From the NCBI GenBank assembly GCA_049587975.1, contig JBAVEY010000152.1, positions 1 to 35,443 on the forward strand: DNA of 35,443 nt, written 5' to 3'. Numbering within the stretch: position 1 is the first letter of the stretch; each line of letters begins with the position of its first letter. This stretch comes from DASSJM01 sp049587975. Lineage in GTDB: Bacteria > Actinomycetota > UBA4738 > HRBIN12. This document shows positions 22,308-30,909 of the stretch, piece by piece. A program made the position numbers and the translations under genes. The notes below the pieces were generated by a model. It saw only the letters and a list, made by a program, of their open reading frames with translations, was not told the DNA's origin and did no database searches.

Positions 22308-25028
22308 TCACTTCGACGCGGACTCCGCCGAACCCACCGCGGCCTGGCCGGCCGCGAGCCGCGCGGTCTCGACGCGGAACGGAGAGCAGCTCACGTAGTC
22401 CAAGCCGAGCTCGTGACAGAAGACCACCGAGGCCGGGTCGCCCCCATGCTCGCCGCAGATCCCGATGTGCAGGCTCGGATTCGCGGCTCGGCCCTCGTCG
22501 ACCGCGATCCGCATCAGGCGCCCCACCCCCGGCTGGTCGATCGTGACGAATGGGTTCGCCGGCACGAGCTTGCGCTCCTCGTACATCCCGACGAACTTGC
22601 CGATGTCGTCCCGGCTGAAGCCGAAGGCCGTCTGCGTGAGGTCGTTGGTCCCGAACGAATAGAACTCGGCGACCTCGGCGATCTCACCCGAGGTGACCGA
22701 GGCGCGCGGGAGCTCGATCATCGTACCCCACTCGAGGTGGTCGAGCTCGATGGTCGCGGCCGCAAGGACCTGCGCCGCAACAGGTTCGAGCTCGGCGCGC
22801 ATCTGCTCGAGCTCGGGCTTGGTCGCAACGAGCGGGATCATGATCTCGACCTTGGGGTCGCCGCCCTCCTGCTTGACCCGCGCTGCCGCCTCGCAGATCG
22901 CGCGGACCTGCATCGCGTACAGACCCGGCTTCACGATCCCGAGGCGCACACCTCGCAGGCCGAGCATCGGGTTGGCCTCGTGGAGCTGGTCGACCTTGCC
23001 GAGGATGACGCGCGCCTCGTCGAGCGGGACACGCTCGTCGCGGAGCCGGACCTCGCCCTCACCGCGCTCCTCCGCTCGCGCCACCCCGACCGCGAGCTCG
23101 ACCTGGTTCGGAAGGAACTCATGCAGCGGCGGGTCGAGCAGCCGGACCGTGACCGGCAGACCGTCCATCGCCCGGAAGATCCCGACGAAGTCTTCTCGCT
23201 GCAGCGGCAGGAGCGCGTCGTACGCCGCCTGCTCCTCTTCGGCCGTCTCCGCGAAGATCATCTGCCGCACCGCTCCCACGCGCTCCTCGCCCAGGAACAT
23301 GTGCTCGGTCCGGCACAGGCCGATCCCCTCGGCGCCGCGCTCGCGGGCGTTCGTGGACTGGTCGGGGGTATCGGCGTTCGCGCGGACCCGCAGGCGCCTG
23401 CGCGCGTCGGCGATCCGCATCAGGCGTTCGAACGCCTTCCAGATCTTCTCCTCGCGGGCGGCTGCGTCCCCGGACCGCGCCTTCTCGAGCACCGACTCCT
23501 CGAGCGGCAGCTCACCTACGTAGACGTTGCCGGTGAAACCGTCGATCGTGACGACTTCGCCCTCCTTCACGATGGTGCCGTTCGCCATGAAGGCCCTGGC
23601 CGCCGGGTCGAGCTTGATCGCGTCGGCGCCGCACACCGCAGGGATGCCCTCGCCGCGCGCGACGACCGCCGCGTGCGAGTTCGTCCCGCCCGCGCTCGTC
23701 AGGATCCCCTGGGAGGCGATCATCCCGTGGTAATCGTCCGGCGTAGTCTCGCGCCGGACGAGGACGACCCGGTCCCCGGCCTTCGAGCGCTCCTGCGCCT
23801 CGTCCGCAGTGAACACCACCTTGCCGGTGGCGGCGCCGGGACTCGCGTTCAGTCCCTTCGCGATCGGCTGGGCGCCATCCGCCTTCACCCGGCGCTTGAA
23901 CAGCTCCTCGAGCCGGTCGGCGTCAACGCGGAGCAGCGCGCTGTCCTCGTCGATCAGTCCCTCCTCGAGCATGTCGTGCGCCATGACCCACTCGGCGAAC
24001 GCGGTCCGCTTGCCGATGCGTGTCTGCAGGATCCAGAGCTTCCTCTTTTCGATCGTGAACTCGATGTCGCACATGTCGTGGTAGTGACCCTCGAGCGTGT
24101 TCATCACGTCGATCAGCCCTCGGTACGACTCCGGGTCGATGCGTTCGAGCTCGGCGATCCGTTTCGTGTTACGGATGCCGGCCACCACATCCTCGCCCTG
24201 CGCGTTCTCCAGGTAGTCACCGTACGGGACCCTCTCGCCGGTCGAGGGGTCGCGCGTGAACGCCACGCCGGTCCCCGAGTCCTCGCCGCGGTTGCCGAAG
24301 ACCATCGCGACGATGTTCACGGCCGTCCCGAGGTCGTCGCTGATCTTGTTCTGGCGCCGGTAGTCGATCGCCCGCTTGCCGTTCCACGAACGGAAGACCG
24401 CGTCGATCGCCAGGCGCAGCTGGTCCTTCGGATCCTGCGGGAAGTCCTCGCCCGTGTGCTCCCGGTAGATCGCGCGGAAGCGTTCGATCAGCGTGCTCAG
24501 ATCCTCGGCATCCAGGTCGGTGTCCTGCGCGTTCGGACCCTTCGCCGCCTTCGCCTCGTCGAGCGCGTGCTCGAAGGCGTCGGCCGGCACGTCCATCACG
24601 ATCTTGCCGAACATCTGGATGAACCGGCGGTACGCGTCGCGCGCGAAGCGGACGTCGCCACCGGTCTGCTTCGCGAGCCCCTCGACGGAGCGGTCGTTGA
24701 GACCGAGGTTGAGGACCGTGTCCATCATCCCGGGCATCGAGAACTTCGCGCCCGAGCGCACCGAGACCAGGAGCGGGTCGTCCGGATCGCCGAGGGTCTT
24801 GCCCATCGCGTCCTGGAGACCACGCAGATGCTCCCCCGCCTCCTGCAGCATCTCGGGCGGCGCCCCACCCTGAGCGAGGAACGCGAGGCACGCCTCCGTG
24901 GTGATCGTGAAGCCGGGAGGGACGGGGAGGCCCATGTTGGTCATCTCGGCGAGGTTGGCGCCCTTGCCGCCGAGGAGGTCCTTCATGTCCTTGTTGCCCT
25001 CGGAGAAGTCGTAGACGTACTTGGTCAT
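22308..25028 (-). CDS. ppdK: Pyruvate, phosphate dikinase
   Basis: 906 residues, full length. The N-terminal ATP-grasp domain begins TKYVYDFSEGNKDMKDLLGG with KGANLAEMTNMGLPVPPGFT. The central swivelling phosphohistidine domain carries His452 in GGTNSHAAVVARGEGIPAVC. The C-terminal PEP/pyruvate TIM barrel holds IGLCRTEHMFL, SFGTNDLTQTAFGFSRDD and the catalytic Cys858 in GICGEHGGDP. It interconverts ATP, phosphate and pyruvate with AMP, pyrophosphate and phosphoenolpyruvate in the cytosol and serves gluconeogenesis or pyrophosphate-linked glycolysis. It is flanked by unrelated minus-strand genes and has its own 94-base leader. No regulatory-protein gene is seen nearby. Confidence 0.97.
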   Translation of the reverse strand: MTKYVYDFSEGNKDMKDLLGGKGANLAEMTNMGLPVPPGFTITTEACLAFLAQGGAPPEMLQEAGEHLRGLQDAMGKTLGDPDDPLLVSVRSGAKFSMPGMMDTVLNLGLNDRSVEGLAKQTGGDVRFARDAYRRFIQMFGKIVMDVPADAFEHALDEAKAAKGPNAQDTDLDAEDLSTLIERFRAIYREHTGEDFPQDPKDQLRLAIDAVFRSWNGKRAIDYRRQNKISDDLGTAVNIVAMVFGNRGEDSGTGVAFTRDPSTGERVPYGDYLENAQGEDVVAGIRNTKRIAELERIDPESYRGLIDVMNTLEGHYHDMCDIEFTIEKRKLWILQTRIGKRTAFAEWVMAHDMLEEGLIDEDSALLRVDADRLEELFKRRVKADGAQPIAKGLNASPGAATGKVVFTADEAQERSKAGDRVVLVRRETTPDDYHGMIASQGILTSAGGTNSHAAVVARGEGIPAVCGADAIKLDPAARAFMANGTIVKEGEVVTIDGFTGNVYVGELPLEESVLEKARSGDAAAREEKIWKAFERLMRIADARRRLRVRANADTPDQSTNARERGAEGIGLCRTEHMFLGEERVGAVRQMIFAETAEEEQAAYDALLPLQREDFVGIFRAMDGLPVTVRLLDPPLHEFLPNQVELAVGVARAEERGEGEVRLRDERVPLDEARVILGKVDQLHEANPMLGLRGVRLGIVKPGLYAMQVRAICEAAARVKQEGGDPKVEIMIPLVATKPELEQMRAELEPVAAQVLAAATIELDHLEWGTMIELPRASVTSGEIAEVAEFYSFGTNDLTQTAFGFSRDDIGKFVGMYEERKLVPANPFVTIDQPGVGRLMRIAVDEGRAANPSLHIGICGEHGGDPASVVFCHELGLDYVSCSPFRVETARLAAGQAAVGSAESASK

Positions 25029-25122
25029 CGGATCGGCCTCCGGCGCGAGATGGGTTCGGACCGGACCAGTCTACGGAGGCCGTCGACGGACCCGCTCGGA
25101 ACGTGCTCCTGCGGGATGCGTG

Positions 25123-25539
25123 CTAGGCCGGCGGGCTCGGGTCCCGCGAGTCCTCTTCGACGCCGACGAACGCCGACGCCATCTTCAGGCAGCGCTCGAC
25201 GTTGTCGTGGTCGCCCTCCAGGAGCGCCTCGTAGGCCAGGTTGAGCCAGCCGGAGCTCTTCTGGGCGAGCTCGACGTCCTCGGAGCGGAGCGAGCGCCCG
25301 GAGCACAGGACGTCCAGGACCGGGCGATAGGCGACCCCGAGGACCGCGGCCGCCCGGGCGTCGAACCGAGCGATGGGGTCGGAGGGCGTTCGGAGCGCCT
25401 CGCGCTCGGCGGCAGCACACTGATCCCGCAGGGCCTGGTAGGCGACCTCGATCTCCTCGGCCGGCGCGCCTTCGGTGGCGATACCGATCAGGGCGCGGAG
25501 GCTCCGCGTGGTCTGCACGAGGATCCCCTCCATCGACAC
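25123..25539 (-). CDS. Hypothetical all-helical cytosolic protein
   Basis: 138 residues (GTG 25539; ATG 25533 is an equal candidate). It is predicted to be all helix: LVQTTRSLRALIGIATEG, EIEVAYQALRDQCAAAEREA, FDARAAAVLGVAYRPVLDVL, WLNLAYEALLEGDHDNVERC and LKMASAFVGVEE. It has no signal peptide or membrane segment. The repeated helix pairs recall TPR-like or four-helix bundles, but I do not recognise a family. A 22-base perfect palindrome lies 61 bases upstream and probably controls it. The next gene downstream is ppdK. Confidence 0.65.
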   Translation of the reverse strand: MSMEGILVQTTRSLRALIGIATEGAPAEEIEVAYQALRDQCAAAEREALRTPSDPIARFDARAAAVLGVAYRPVLDVLCSGRSLRSEDVELAQKSSGWLNLAYEALLEGDHDNVERCLKMASAFVGVEEDSRDPSPPA

Positions 25540-25599
25540 CAGCCTAGTGTCGTCCCCCGGTGAACGCGCGCAACATCGGCCGGTCGACCCGAAGTTGCG

Positions 25600-25621
25600 G
25601 CGAAGGACCTAGGTCCTTCGC
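25600..25621. promoter_or_regulatory. 22-bp perfect palindrome upstream of the helical hypothetical gene
   Basis: Arms GCGAAGGAC and GTCCTTCGC are exact reverse complements around CTAG. The core GGAC-N4-GTCC has the spacing of dormancy-regulator (DosR/DevR, NarL-type) boxes in Actinobacteria, though the flanks differ. It lies 61 bases from the start of the 25123-25539 gene and 27 bases past the aldo/keto reductase stop, so it is either an operator or a U-less terminator hairpin. Confidence 0.5.
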
Positions 25622-25647
25622 AGCACGTGGACCGGATGGCGTCGCCT

Positions 25648-26652
25648 TCATCCGATCGTCGAGGGATCGTCTCCACTTCCTGCACGATCGCCGAAGGCCG
25701 GACCGAGCGCGATCGATCGCTCGAGTTCGTCGAGCGCATCCGAGAGATCGAGTTCCGACGCGGCCGCGTTCTCCTTCACGTGCCGGCCATCCCGACTGCC
25801 GACGATCGCGGCGCTGACGCCTGGCTGCGCGAGCACCCAGCCGATCGCGAGCTGGGCCACGGTCGCATCGAGCCGGCCCCCGATCGCGCGCAGGCCCTCG
25901 AGGACGGCGGTGGCGCGGGCCGCCCAGACCGGATCGAGGAGGTTGCGGTAGAAGTCGGTCTCCTCCCACGGACCGGCCCAGACCCCCCGCACCTGCTCGA
26001 GCGTCTTCCCGCTCAGGACCCCGCTCGCGAGCGGCTCGAAGATCGTGACGCCGATCCCCAGCGCTCCGCAGCGGGCGATCGAGGCCCGGTCGTCCAGGTA
26101 GTCGATCATCGACAGACCGACCTGGACCGCATCGACCGGGCGTTCGGCGTGGCAGCGCTCCACGTCCTCGATCGAGTAGTTCGACAGGCCGATCGCACGG
26201 ACGAGCCCGGCGTCCGCGACTTCCGCCATGGCGCCCCACGTCTCCTCGAGGGGGATGCCGGTGTCATCGGGCCAGTGGAGGAAGTAGATGTCGAGGTGCC
26301 CGCGACCGAGCCGGCTCAGGCTCGCGCGACAGGCTGCGTGGACCTCGTGCGGTCGGAACCCCGATCCCCCGCCGGTGACACCCTCGCCCGGTGCCGCCTT
26401 GGATGCGATCAGGAAGTCGTCATCGATCCGCCCGAGCGCCCGCCCGATCAGCGCCTCGTTGTTCGTGGCGAGGTAGTTCTCGGAGGTGTCAAGCCAATCG
26501 ATCCCGGCCTCGAGGGCGATCCTGATGACCGTTTCCGCCCGATCGACGTCGGGGTCGTCTCCTGGCTCCGGCCCGAGCTCGTACCCACCGAGGCCGACGA
26601 CGGACACCGACAGGCCGCTCGTACCGATCGGCCGCGTTTGGATGGGACTCAC
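25648..26652 (-). CDS. Aldo/keto reductase family protein
   Basis: 334 residues from GTG 26652 (VSPIQTRPIGTSGLSVSVVG) behind CAGGGG. It has the AKR (alpha/beta)8 barrel with the catalytic tetrad Asp/Tyr in WLDTSENY, Lys in FLIASKAAPG and His in DIYFLHWPDD. VRAIGLSNYSIEDVERC and the C-terminal NADPH-binding segment WVLAQPGVSAAIVGSRDGRH follow. It should reduce aldehydes or ketones with NADPH in the cytosol, and the substrate is unknown. The frame is open far upstream, but that part overlaps the metallopeptidase gene and is not coding. It stands alone between the HExxH lipoprotein and the helical unknown. Confidence 0.93.
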   Translation of the reverse strand: MSPIQTRPIGTSGLSVSVVGLGGYELGPEPGDDPDVDRAETVIRIALEAGIDWLDTSENYLATNNEALIGRALGRIDDDFLIASKAAPGEGVTGGGSGFRPHEVHAACRASLSRLGRGHLDIYFLHWPDDTGIPLEETWGAMAEVADAGLVRAIGLSNYSIEDVERCHAERPVDAVQVGLSMIDYLDDRASIARCGALGIGVTIFEPLASGVLSGKTLEQVRGVWAGPWEETDFYRNLLDPVWAARATAVLEGLRAIGGRLDATVAQLAIGWVLAQPGVSAAIVGSRDGRHVKENAAASELDLSDALDELERSIALGPAFGDRAGSGDDPSTIG

Positions 26653-26789
26653 CCCCTGCTGAAGCCCGCAAAACGAAGGTGCATCTTGGGGCACGCCACC
26701 CTGCCGGGGCAAGCCGAAACCGTCCGTCAACCAGGACCTTGCGTCTCGGGGCAGCCGTCCGACCTGCGAGACGATCCCCGCCCCGAGTC

Positions 26790-28130
26790 TCAGGCGGCGG
26801 CCGCTTCGAGCGTCTGCAGCGTCGGCGCATCGGTCGCGAACAGCACCGTAACCGAGCTGCCGATCGGGTCGAGCACGGTCGCGATCCCGTCCCCCTGGTC
26901 GATCCAGTCGGTCATCGCGCTCGCGAACTCCTCGGCGTCGTTCGAGCTGTCCCACACGGTCGAGAGCACGACGCCGGTGTTCGTCCCGTCGGACCAGGCG
27001 CGGTACGTGCCGCCATCCCATCCCGCGGCCGCGGCGCTCGCCGTCGAACCATCCAGCCGGAGCCCGAGCGCGGTCTGCAGCCACTCCTCCCCGATCGTCA
27101 TCACATCGAGGTCGTGCCACCCCGCGCCCAGTGCCGAGGAGAGGTCCGCCACGTCCACGGGGGTGGGCGCGTCGTTCGGGTAGCGCTCGGGATGGATGAT
27201 CTGCTCGGTGGACGCGGGGAGGTCGCGGAACGCCTGGTTCACCTCGTCGAGACCCCCGCGCGAGTCCAATGCGCTGATGAACCGCAACCCCTCGTCGTAC
27301 GGCCAGGCCTGGAGCCGCGCGACGAACGGCGGGACGCCCTCGGCCGTCGTGTCCTGGGTCGCCGCCTCGATGCCGACCTGCACCTGCTCGGCGGCCGTGA
27401 GGAACGTCTGCGCCCATCGGAACATGAAGAACGTCGCGTTGCCTTCGACCAGCGCGACCGCGGCGGCGGCGGCCTCGTCACGGCACTCCGCGCCCATGAC
27501 GTCCAACCGCTCGAGCCCGAACCGCTGGTCGTCGATGGCGTGCGTGAGCTCGTGCGCGAGCGTGATCCGCTCGAGCGGCGAGGGAGACTGGCTCCCGGCG
27601 AACTTCAGCTCGCCGGTCACCGTGTCGTAGTAGCCGATCACCTGGCTCGAGCCGTAGCTCTCGTAGGCGGCTCGCAGGCTCGTCCCGTCGGGGATCACGC
27701 CGATCGTGTCCCACGCTACGCTCCGACGCGCGTATTGACCCTTCGGATACGCGGTGTCCGCGTACTTGACGATGTCTCGCCCGATCTCGGTCTGGGAGAC
27801 GGGCTCGGCGACGACCGGGTGGTCGTAGTCGAAGCCGCGCAACATCTCGACCTGCCGCATGACCTGCGCGATGAGCGGAGGCGTGGGCCCCTCGGCGGGG
27901 ACGTCGGAACCGGAGTCGAGCTTGGGCTCGGGCACCTCGCACAGGCGCTCGGCCGCCGCGGCGGCCGAGCCCTTGCCTCCGGCGGGCGGGGACGCCACCT
28001 CGGGCGAGGACGGGACGGGGGCCGCCGATATCTGGCCGTCGGCGACGGGATCGCCGGGGACCCCGGTGCCCGTGCAGGCGGCGAGCGCGAGCCCGAGCGC
28101 GACCGCGAGGGCCGCGATCCGAGGCCTCAC
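26790..28130 (-). CDS. HExxH zinc-metallopeptidase-like lipoprotein
   Basis: 446 residues from GTG 28130. The signal peptide (VRPRIAALAVALGLALAACT) ends in a lipobox, so the protein is anchored outside the membrane. A Pro/Ala/Ser linker runs to about 60. The central domain has the gluzincin-type motif HELTHAIDDQRFG and, about 35 residues later, Glu in AVALVEGNATFFMF, the usual third zinc ligand. The rest has a partly degenerate C-terminal half (TGVVLSTVWDSSNDAEEFAS). Substrate is unknown, and similar HExxH lipoproteins are widespread but uncharacterised in Actinobacteria. Its start overlaps the stop of the small membrane protein (GTGA), so the two are coupled, directly downstream of glyS. Confidence 0.85.
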   Translation of the reverse strand: MRPRIAALAVALGLALAACTGTGVPGDPVADGQISAAPVPSSPEVASPPAGGKGSAAAAAERLCEVPEPKLDSGSDVPAEGPTPPLIAQVMRQVEMLRGFDYDHPVVAEPVSQTEIGRDIVKYADTAYPKGQYARRSVAWDTIGVIPDGTSLRAAYESYGSSQVIGYYDTVTGELKFAGSQSPSPLERITLAHELTHAIDDQRFGLERLDVMGAECRDEAAAAAVALVEGNATFFMFRWAQTFLTAAEQVQVGIEAATQDTTAEGVPPFVARLQAWPYDEGLRFISALDSRGGLDEVNQAFRDLPASTEQIIHPERYPNDAPTPVDVADLSSALGAGWHDLDVMTIGEEWLQTALGLRLDGSTASAAAAGWDGGTYRAWSDGTNTGVVLSTVWDSSNDAEEFASAMTDWIDQGDGIATVLDPIGSSVTVLFATDAPTLQTLEAAAA

Positions 28131-28333
28131 CCTCGTCTCGGGACCAAGACGCTCGCCACGGCCAGGACGGCGGCGGCCAGGGACAGCGCGCTCGAGATCC
28201 ATAGGAGACCTATCGACCGCAGGGAGCCGAGCGATGAGGCCATGAGGGCCACCGCCGCCACGAGCATCAGCACGAACGCGGCCGCGTACAGGCTGACCCA
28301 GCCTCTGCGTGTCGTGCCGGCGTGCTCCTGCAT
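28127..28333 (-). CDS. Small two-helix membrane protein
   Basis: 68 residues with two hydrophobic segments: about 14-34 (VSLYAAAFVLMLVAAVALMA) and about 42-64 (GLLWISSALSLAAAVLAVAS). It begins three bases after the glyS stop and overlaps the metallopeptidase start, so it is part of the same transcript. The N-terminus is basic (MQEHAGTTRRGW). It may serve as a membrane partner for the lipoprotein peptidase, but this is inference from coupling alone. No family is recognised. Confidence 0.75.
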   Translation of the reverse strand: MQEHAGTTRRGWVSLYAAAFVLMLVAAVALMASSLGSLRSIGLLWISSALSLAAAVLAVASVLVPRRG

Positions 28334-28336
28334 CGT

Positions 28337-29650
28337 CTACAGGCGTTCGGCGAGGTAGGTCACGAGGTTCTCGATCGGGATCCGGTCCTGGGTCATCGAG
28401 TCGCGTTCGCGGACGGTGACCTGCCGGTCCTCGAGCGTGTCGAAGTCGACCGTCACACAGAAAGGGGTTCCAACCTCGTCCTGACGCCGGTAACGCCGCC
28501 CGATCGACCCGGCGTCGTCGAAGTCGCACATCCACGCCCGCTTGAGGAGGTCGAAGACCCGGCCCGCGTCCGGCGCGAGCTGCTCGTTGCGCGAGAGGGG
28601 CAGGACCGCGACCTTGACGGGCGCGAGATCGGGGTGCAGCGCGAGGTAGGTCCGCTTCTCGGTGCCGCCCTTGGCCGTCGGCGCCTCCTCCTCCCGGAAC
28701 GCGTCCATCAACGCGGTGAGCACGATCCGGTCGACCCCCGCGGCCGGCTCCACCACGAACGGCAGGTAGCGTTCGTCGCGTTCCTGGTCGAAGTAGGTGA
28801 GCTCCTCGCCGCTCGCCTCCTGATGGGCCCTCAGGTCGAAGTCGGTTCGGTTCGCGATCCCCTCGACCTCCTGCCAGCCGAACGGGAACTCGTACTCGAC
28901 ATCGGACGCCGCGTTCGCGTAGTGCGCGAGCTCGTCGGGCTCATGGGGGCGGATGCGCAGGTGCTCCTTGCGGACCCCGAGGTCGACGTACCACTGCATC
29001 CGTTCGTTCACCCAGTACTCGAACCACTCGCCGTCGGTCCCGGGCTCGACGAAGAACTCCATCTCCATCTGCTCGAACTCGCGGGTGCGGAAGATGAAGT
29101 TCCCGGGGGTGATCTCGTTGCGGAACGACTTGCCGATCTGTGCGATGCCGAAGGGGACCTTCTTCCGGGCGGCCTGCTGCACGATCGCGAAGTCCACGAA
29201 CATCCCCTGCGCCGTCTCGGGGCGTAGGTAGGCCACGCTCGATCCGTCCTCGATCGGCCCCATGTGGGTCTTGAACATCATGTTGAACTGCCGCGGCTCG
29301 GTGAAGCGCGTTTGGCCGCAGTTCGGACAGGTCGGCTCCTCGCCCAGGTCGTCCTCGCGGAACCGCTGGTGGCAGTTCAAGCACTCGACCAGCGGGTCGT
29401 GGAAGCCCGCCACGTGGCCGCTCGCCTCCCAGACGCGCGGGGACATGATGATCGCCGCCTCCAGGCCGACGATGTCATCGCGGAGCTGGACCATCGATCG
29501 CCACCAGGCGCTCCGGACGTTGCGACGGAGCTCCACTCCCAGCGGCCCGTAGTCCCAGGAGGAGCGCAGCCCCCCGTAGATCTCGCTGGACTGGAAGGCG
29601 ATCCCCCGCCGCTTGGCGAGGGACGTGACGGCCTCCATCAGGTCGGCCAT
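28337..29650 (-). CDS. glyS: Glycyl-tRNA synthetase, class II homodimeric type
   Basis: 437 residues from ATG 29650 behind GGAGGATC. It charges tRNA-Gly with glycine using ATP. It opens SLAKRRGIAFQSSEIYGGLR with SSWDYGPLGVELRRNV (motif 1 region). A zinc-ribbon insertion (ECLNCHQRF, TCPNCGQTRF) follows, then FNMMFKTHMG, motif 2 (FRNEITPGNFIFRTREFEQME), motif 3 (VVEPAAGVDRIVLTAL) and a C-terminal anticodon-binding domain (VKVAVLPLSRNEQLAPDAGR). This is the single-chain alpha2 form typical of Actinobacteria. It lies downstream of the PPOX gene after 80 bases and is the first of three packed genes. Confidence 0.97.
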   Translation of the reverse strand: MADLMEAVTSLAKRRGIAFQSSEIYGGLRSSWDYGPLGVELRRNVRSAWWRSMVQLRDDIVGLEAAIIMSPRVWEASGHVAGFHDPLVECLNCHQRFREDDLGEEPTCPNCGQTRFTEPRQFNMMFKTHMGPIEDGSSVAYLRPETAQGMFVDFAIVQQAARKKVPFGIAQIGKSFRNEITPGNFIFRTREFEQMEMEFFVEPGTDGEWFEYWVNERMQWYVDLGVRKEHLRIRPHEPDELAHYANAASDVEYEFPFGWQEVEGIANRTDFDLRAHQEASGEELTYFDQERDERYLPFVVEPAAGVDRIVLTALMDAFREEEAPTAKGGTEKRTYLALHPDLAPVKVAVLPLSRNEQLAPDAGRVFDLLKRAWMCDFDDAGSIGRRYRRQDEVGTPFCVTVDFDTLEDRQVTVRERDSMTQDRIPIENLVTYLAERL

Positions 29651-29730
29651 GGGTGGATCCTCCTCTCTCCCGGTCGCTGGCTGCGGCCGCTGGCGTGGGA
29701 TGCAGTGTACGGGGCGAACGCCTCGGGGGC

Positions 29731-30156
29731 CTACCCTCGCGGCGCGTTCCAGGGCCCGAGCCCGCCGAGGCGTTCGACCGTCACCCTGGTGACGAACCCG
29801 GGGGGCGGGTCGGGCATCGGCGGGAACGTGACGCCGGGGCCGATGTACGTGTACGCCAGCCGCTGCAGGACCTCCGGCGCGCCACCCTCGGTGACCCGAG
29901 CGTTCCCGTAGATCACGAGGTACTCGTGCAACCCGAACGGGCTCAGTCGATCCGTCTGGATCGAGATCGTGACGCGGGGATCGCGACGCAGGTTCCGGAG
30001 CTTCCGCTGATCCGGGAGCGTCGCGAAGACCACCTCGTCGCCCTCGAGACCTACCCAGGCGAGCGTGGTCTGGGGGCGCCCGTCCGGATCGATCGTCGCG
30101 ACGTGCGCGAGCGCGTCGCTCTCGATCACGCGGCGAGCCTCGTCCGGGAGCCGCAC
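29731..30156 (-). CDS. PPOX-class, probably F420-dependent, flavin/deazaflavin-binding protein
   Basis: 141 residues with the split-barrel pyridoxamine-phosphate-oxidase-like fold: AHVATIDPDGRPQTTLAWVG, VVFATLPDQRKLRNLRRDPR, VTISIQTD and HEYLVIYGNARV. It resembles the Rv1155-type proteins that bind F420 in Actinobacteria, and a role in a cytosolic F420- or FMN-dependent reduction is likely but the substrate is unknown. The GTG start lies three bases after the uppS stop, so it is in the recO-uppS transcript. The C-terminus is Pro/Gly-rich. Confidence 0.88.
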   Translation of the reverse strand: MRLPDEARRVIESDALAHVATIDPDGRPQTTLAWVGLEGDEVVFATLPDQRKLRNLRRDPRVTISIQTDRLSPFGLHEYLVIYGNARVTEGGAPEVLQRLAYTYIGPGVTFPPMPDPPPGFVTRVTVERLGGLGPWNAPRG

Positions 30157-30159
30157 CGG

Positions 30160-30909
30160 CTAGCCCGAGTCATTCTCGGCGATCGCGCCGAATCGCCGTG
30201 ACCGCTTCTGGAAGTCGCGGATGGCCTCGTACAGGTGCTCGCGGTCGAAGTCGGGCCAGTAGACCGGCGTGAAGTAGAGCTCGCTGTAGGCGGCCTGCCA
30301 GAGCAGGAAGTTGCTGATCCGCTCCTCGCCGCTCGTGCGGATGATCAGGTCCGGGTCGGGCATGTCGGGGTGGTACAGGCGCCGTGAGATCGACTCCGGT
30401 GTGAGCTTCTCGCCCTTCAGGCGCCCGGCGTCGTGATCGGCGATCAGCTTCTTCACGGCGTCCACGACCTCGACCCGGCCGCCGTAGTTGAACGCGATCG
30501 TGAGCGTCATCCCGCTGTTGTGGCGGGTGAGCTCCTCGGAGATCTGCATCTCCTTCAGCACCGACCGCGGCACCTTCCAGTCGCGGCGGCCCATGAACCG
30601 GACGCGGACGTTCATCCGGTGGAGCTCGTCGCGGCGCCGACGCAGCAGGCCGCGGTTGAACCCCATGAGGTAGGCGACCTCCGCCTTGGGCCGGTTCCAG
30701 TTCTCCGTCGAGAACGCGAACATCGTGAGCCAGCCGAGCCCGAGCTCGTTGGCCCCGACGACCGTGTCCCACATCGCCTCCTCGCCGGCGGCGTGGCCCT
30801 CGGTCCTCGGCAGTCCACGCAGCTTGGCCCATCGGCCATTGCCGTCCATCACGATGCCGACGTGGTTCGGCAGCCGTTCGTGCTCGAGATCGTGGAGGTA
30901 GGTGCTCAC
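30160..30909 (-). CDS. uppS: Isoprenyl transferase (undecaprenyl diphosphate synthase family)
   Basis: 249 residues. Cis-prenyltransferase signature HVGIVMDGNGRWAKLRGLPR with the catalytic Asp22, then GLGWLTMFAFSTENWNRP, TLTIAFNYGGRVEVVDA, and the C-terminal DLIIRTSGEERISNFLLWQA and YSELYFTPVYWPDF. It condenses isopentenyl diphosphate to make the long-chain lipid carrier for cell-wall synthesis at the inner membrane face. The GTG start overlaps the recO stop (GTGA), giving translational coupling. Length and motifs are normal. Confidence 0.97.
   Translation of the reverse strand: MSTYLHDLEHERLPNHVGIVMDGNGRWAKLRGLPRTEGHAAGEEAMWDTVVGANELGLGWLTMFAFSTENWNRPKAEVAYLMGFNRGLLRRRRDELHRMNVRVRFMGRRDWKVPRSVLKEMQISEELTRHNSGMTLTIAFNYGGRVEVVDAVKKLIADHDAGRLKGEKLTPESISRRLYHPDMPDPDLIIRTSGEERISNFLLWQAAYSELYFTPVYWPDFDREHLYEAIRDFQKRSRRFGAIAENDSG

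Noticed and set aside
22194..25244. A very long plus-strand open frame (about 1000 codons) opposite ppdK, and similar long frames opposite rpoD, dnaG, the PP2C gene and the LuxR gene
   Set aside because: They are full of Arg, Asp, Leu and Val runs without family motifs and lie exactly antisense to genes with complete, conserved products. High-GC codon bias produces such shadow frames.
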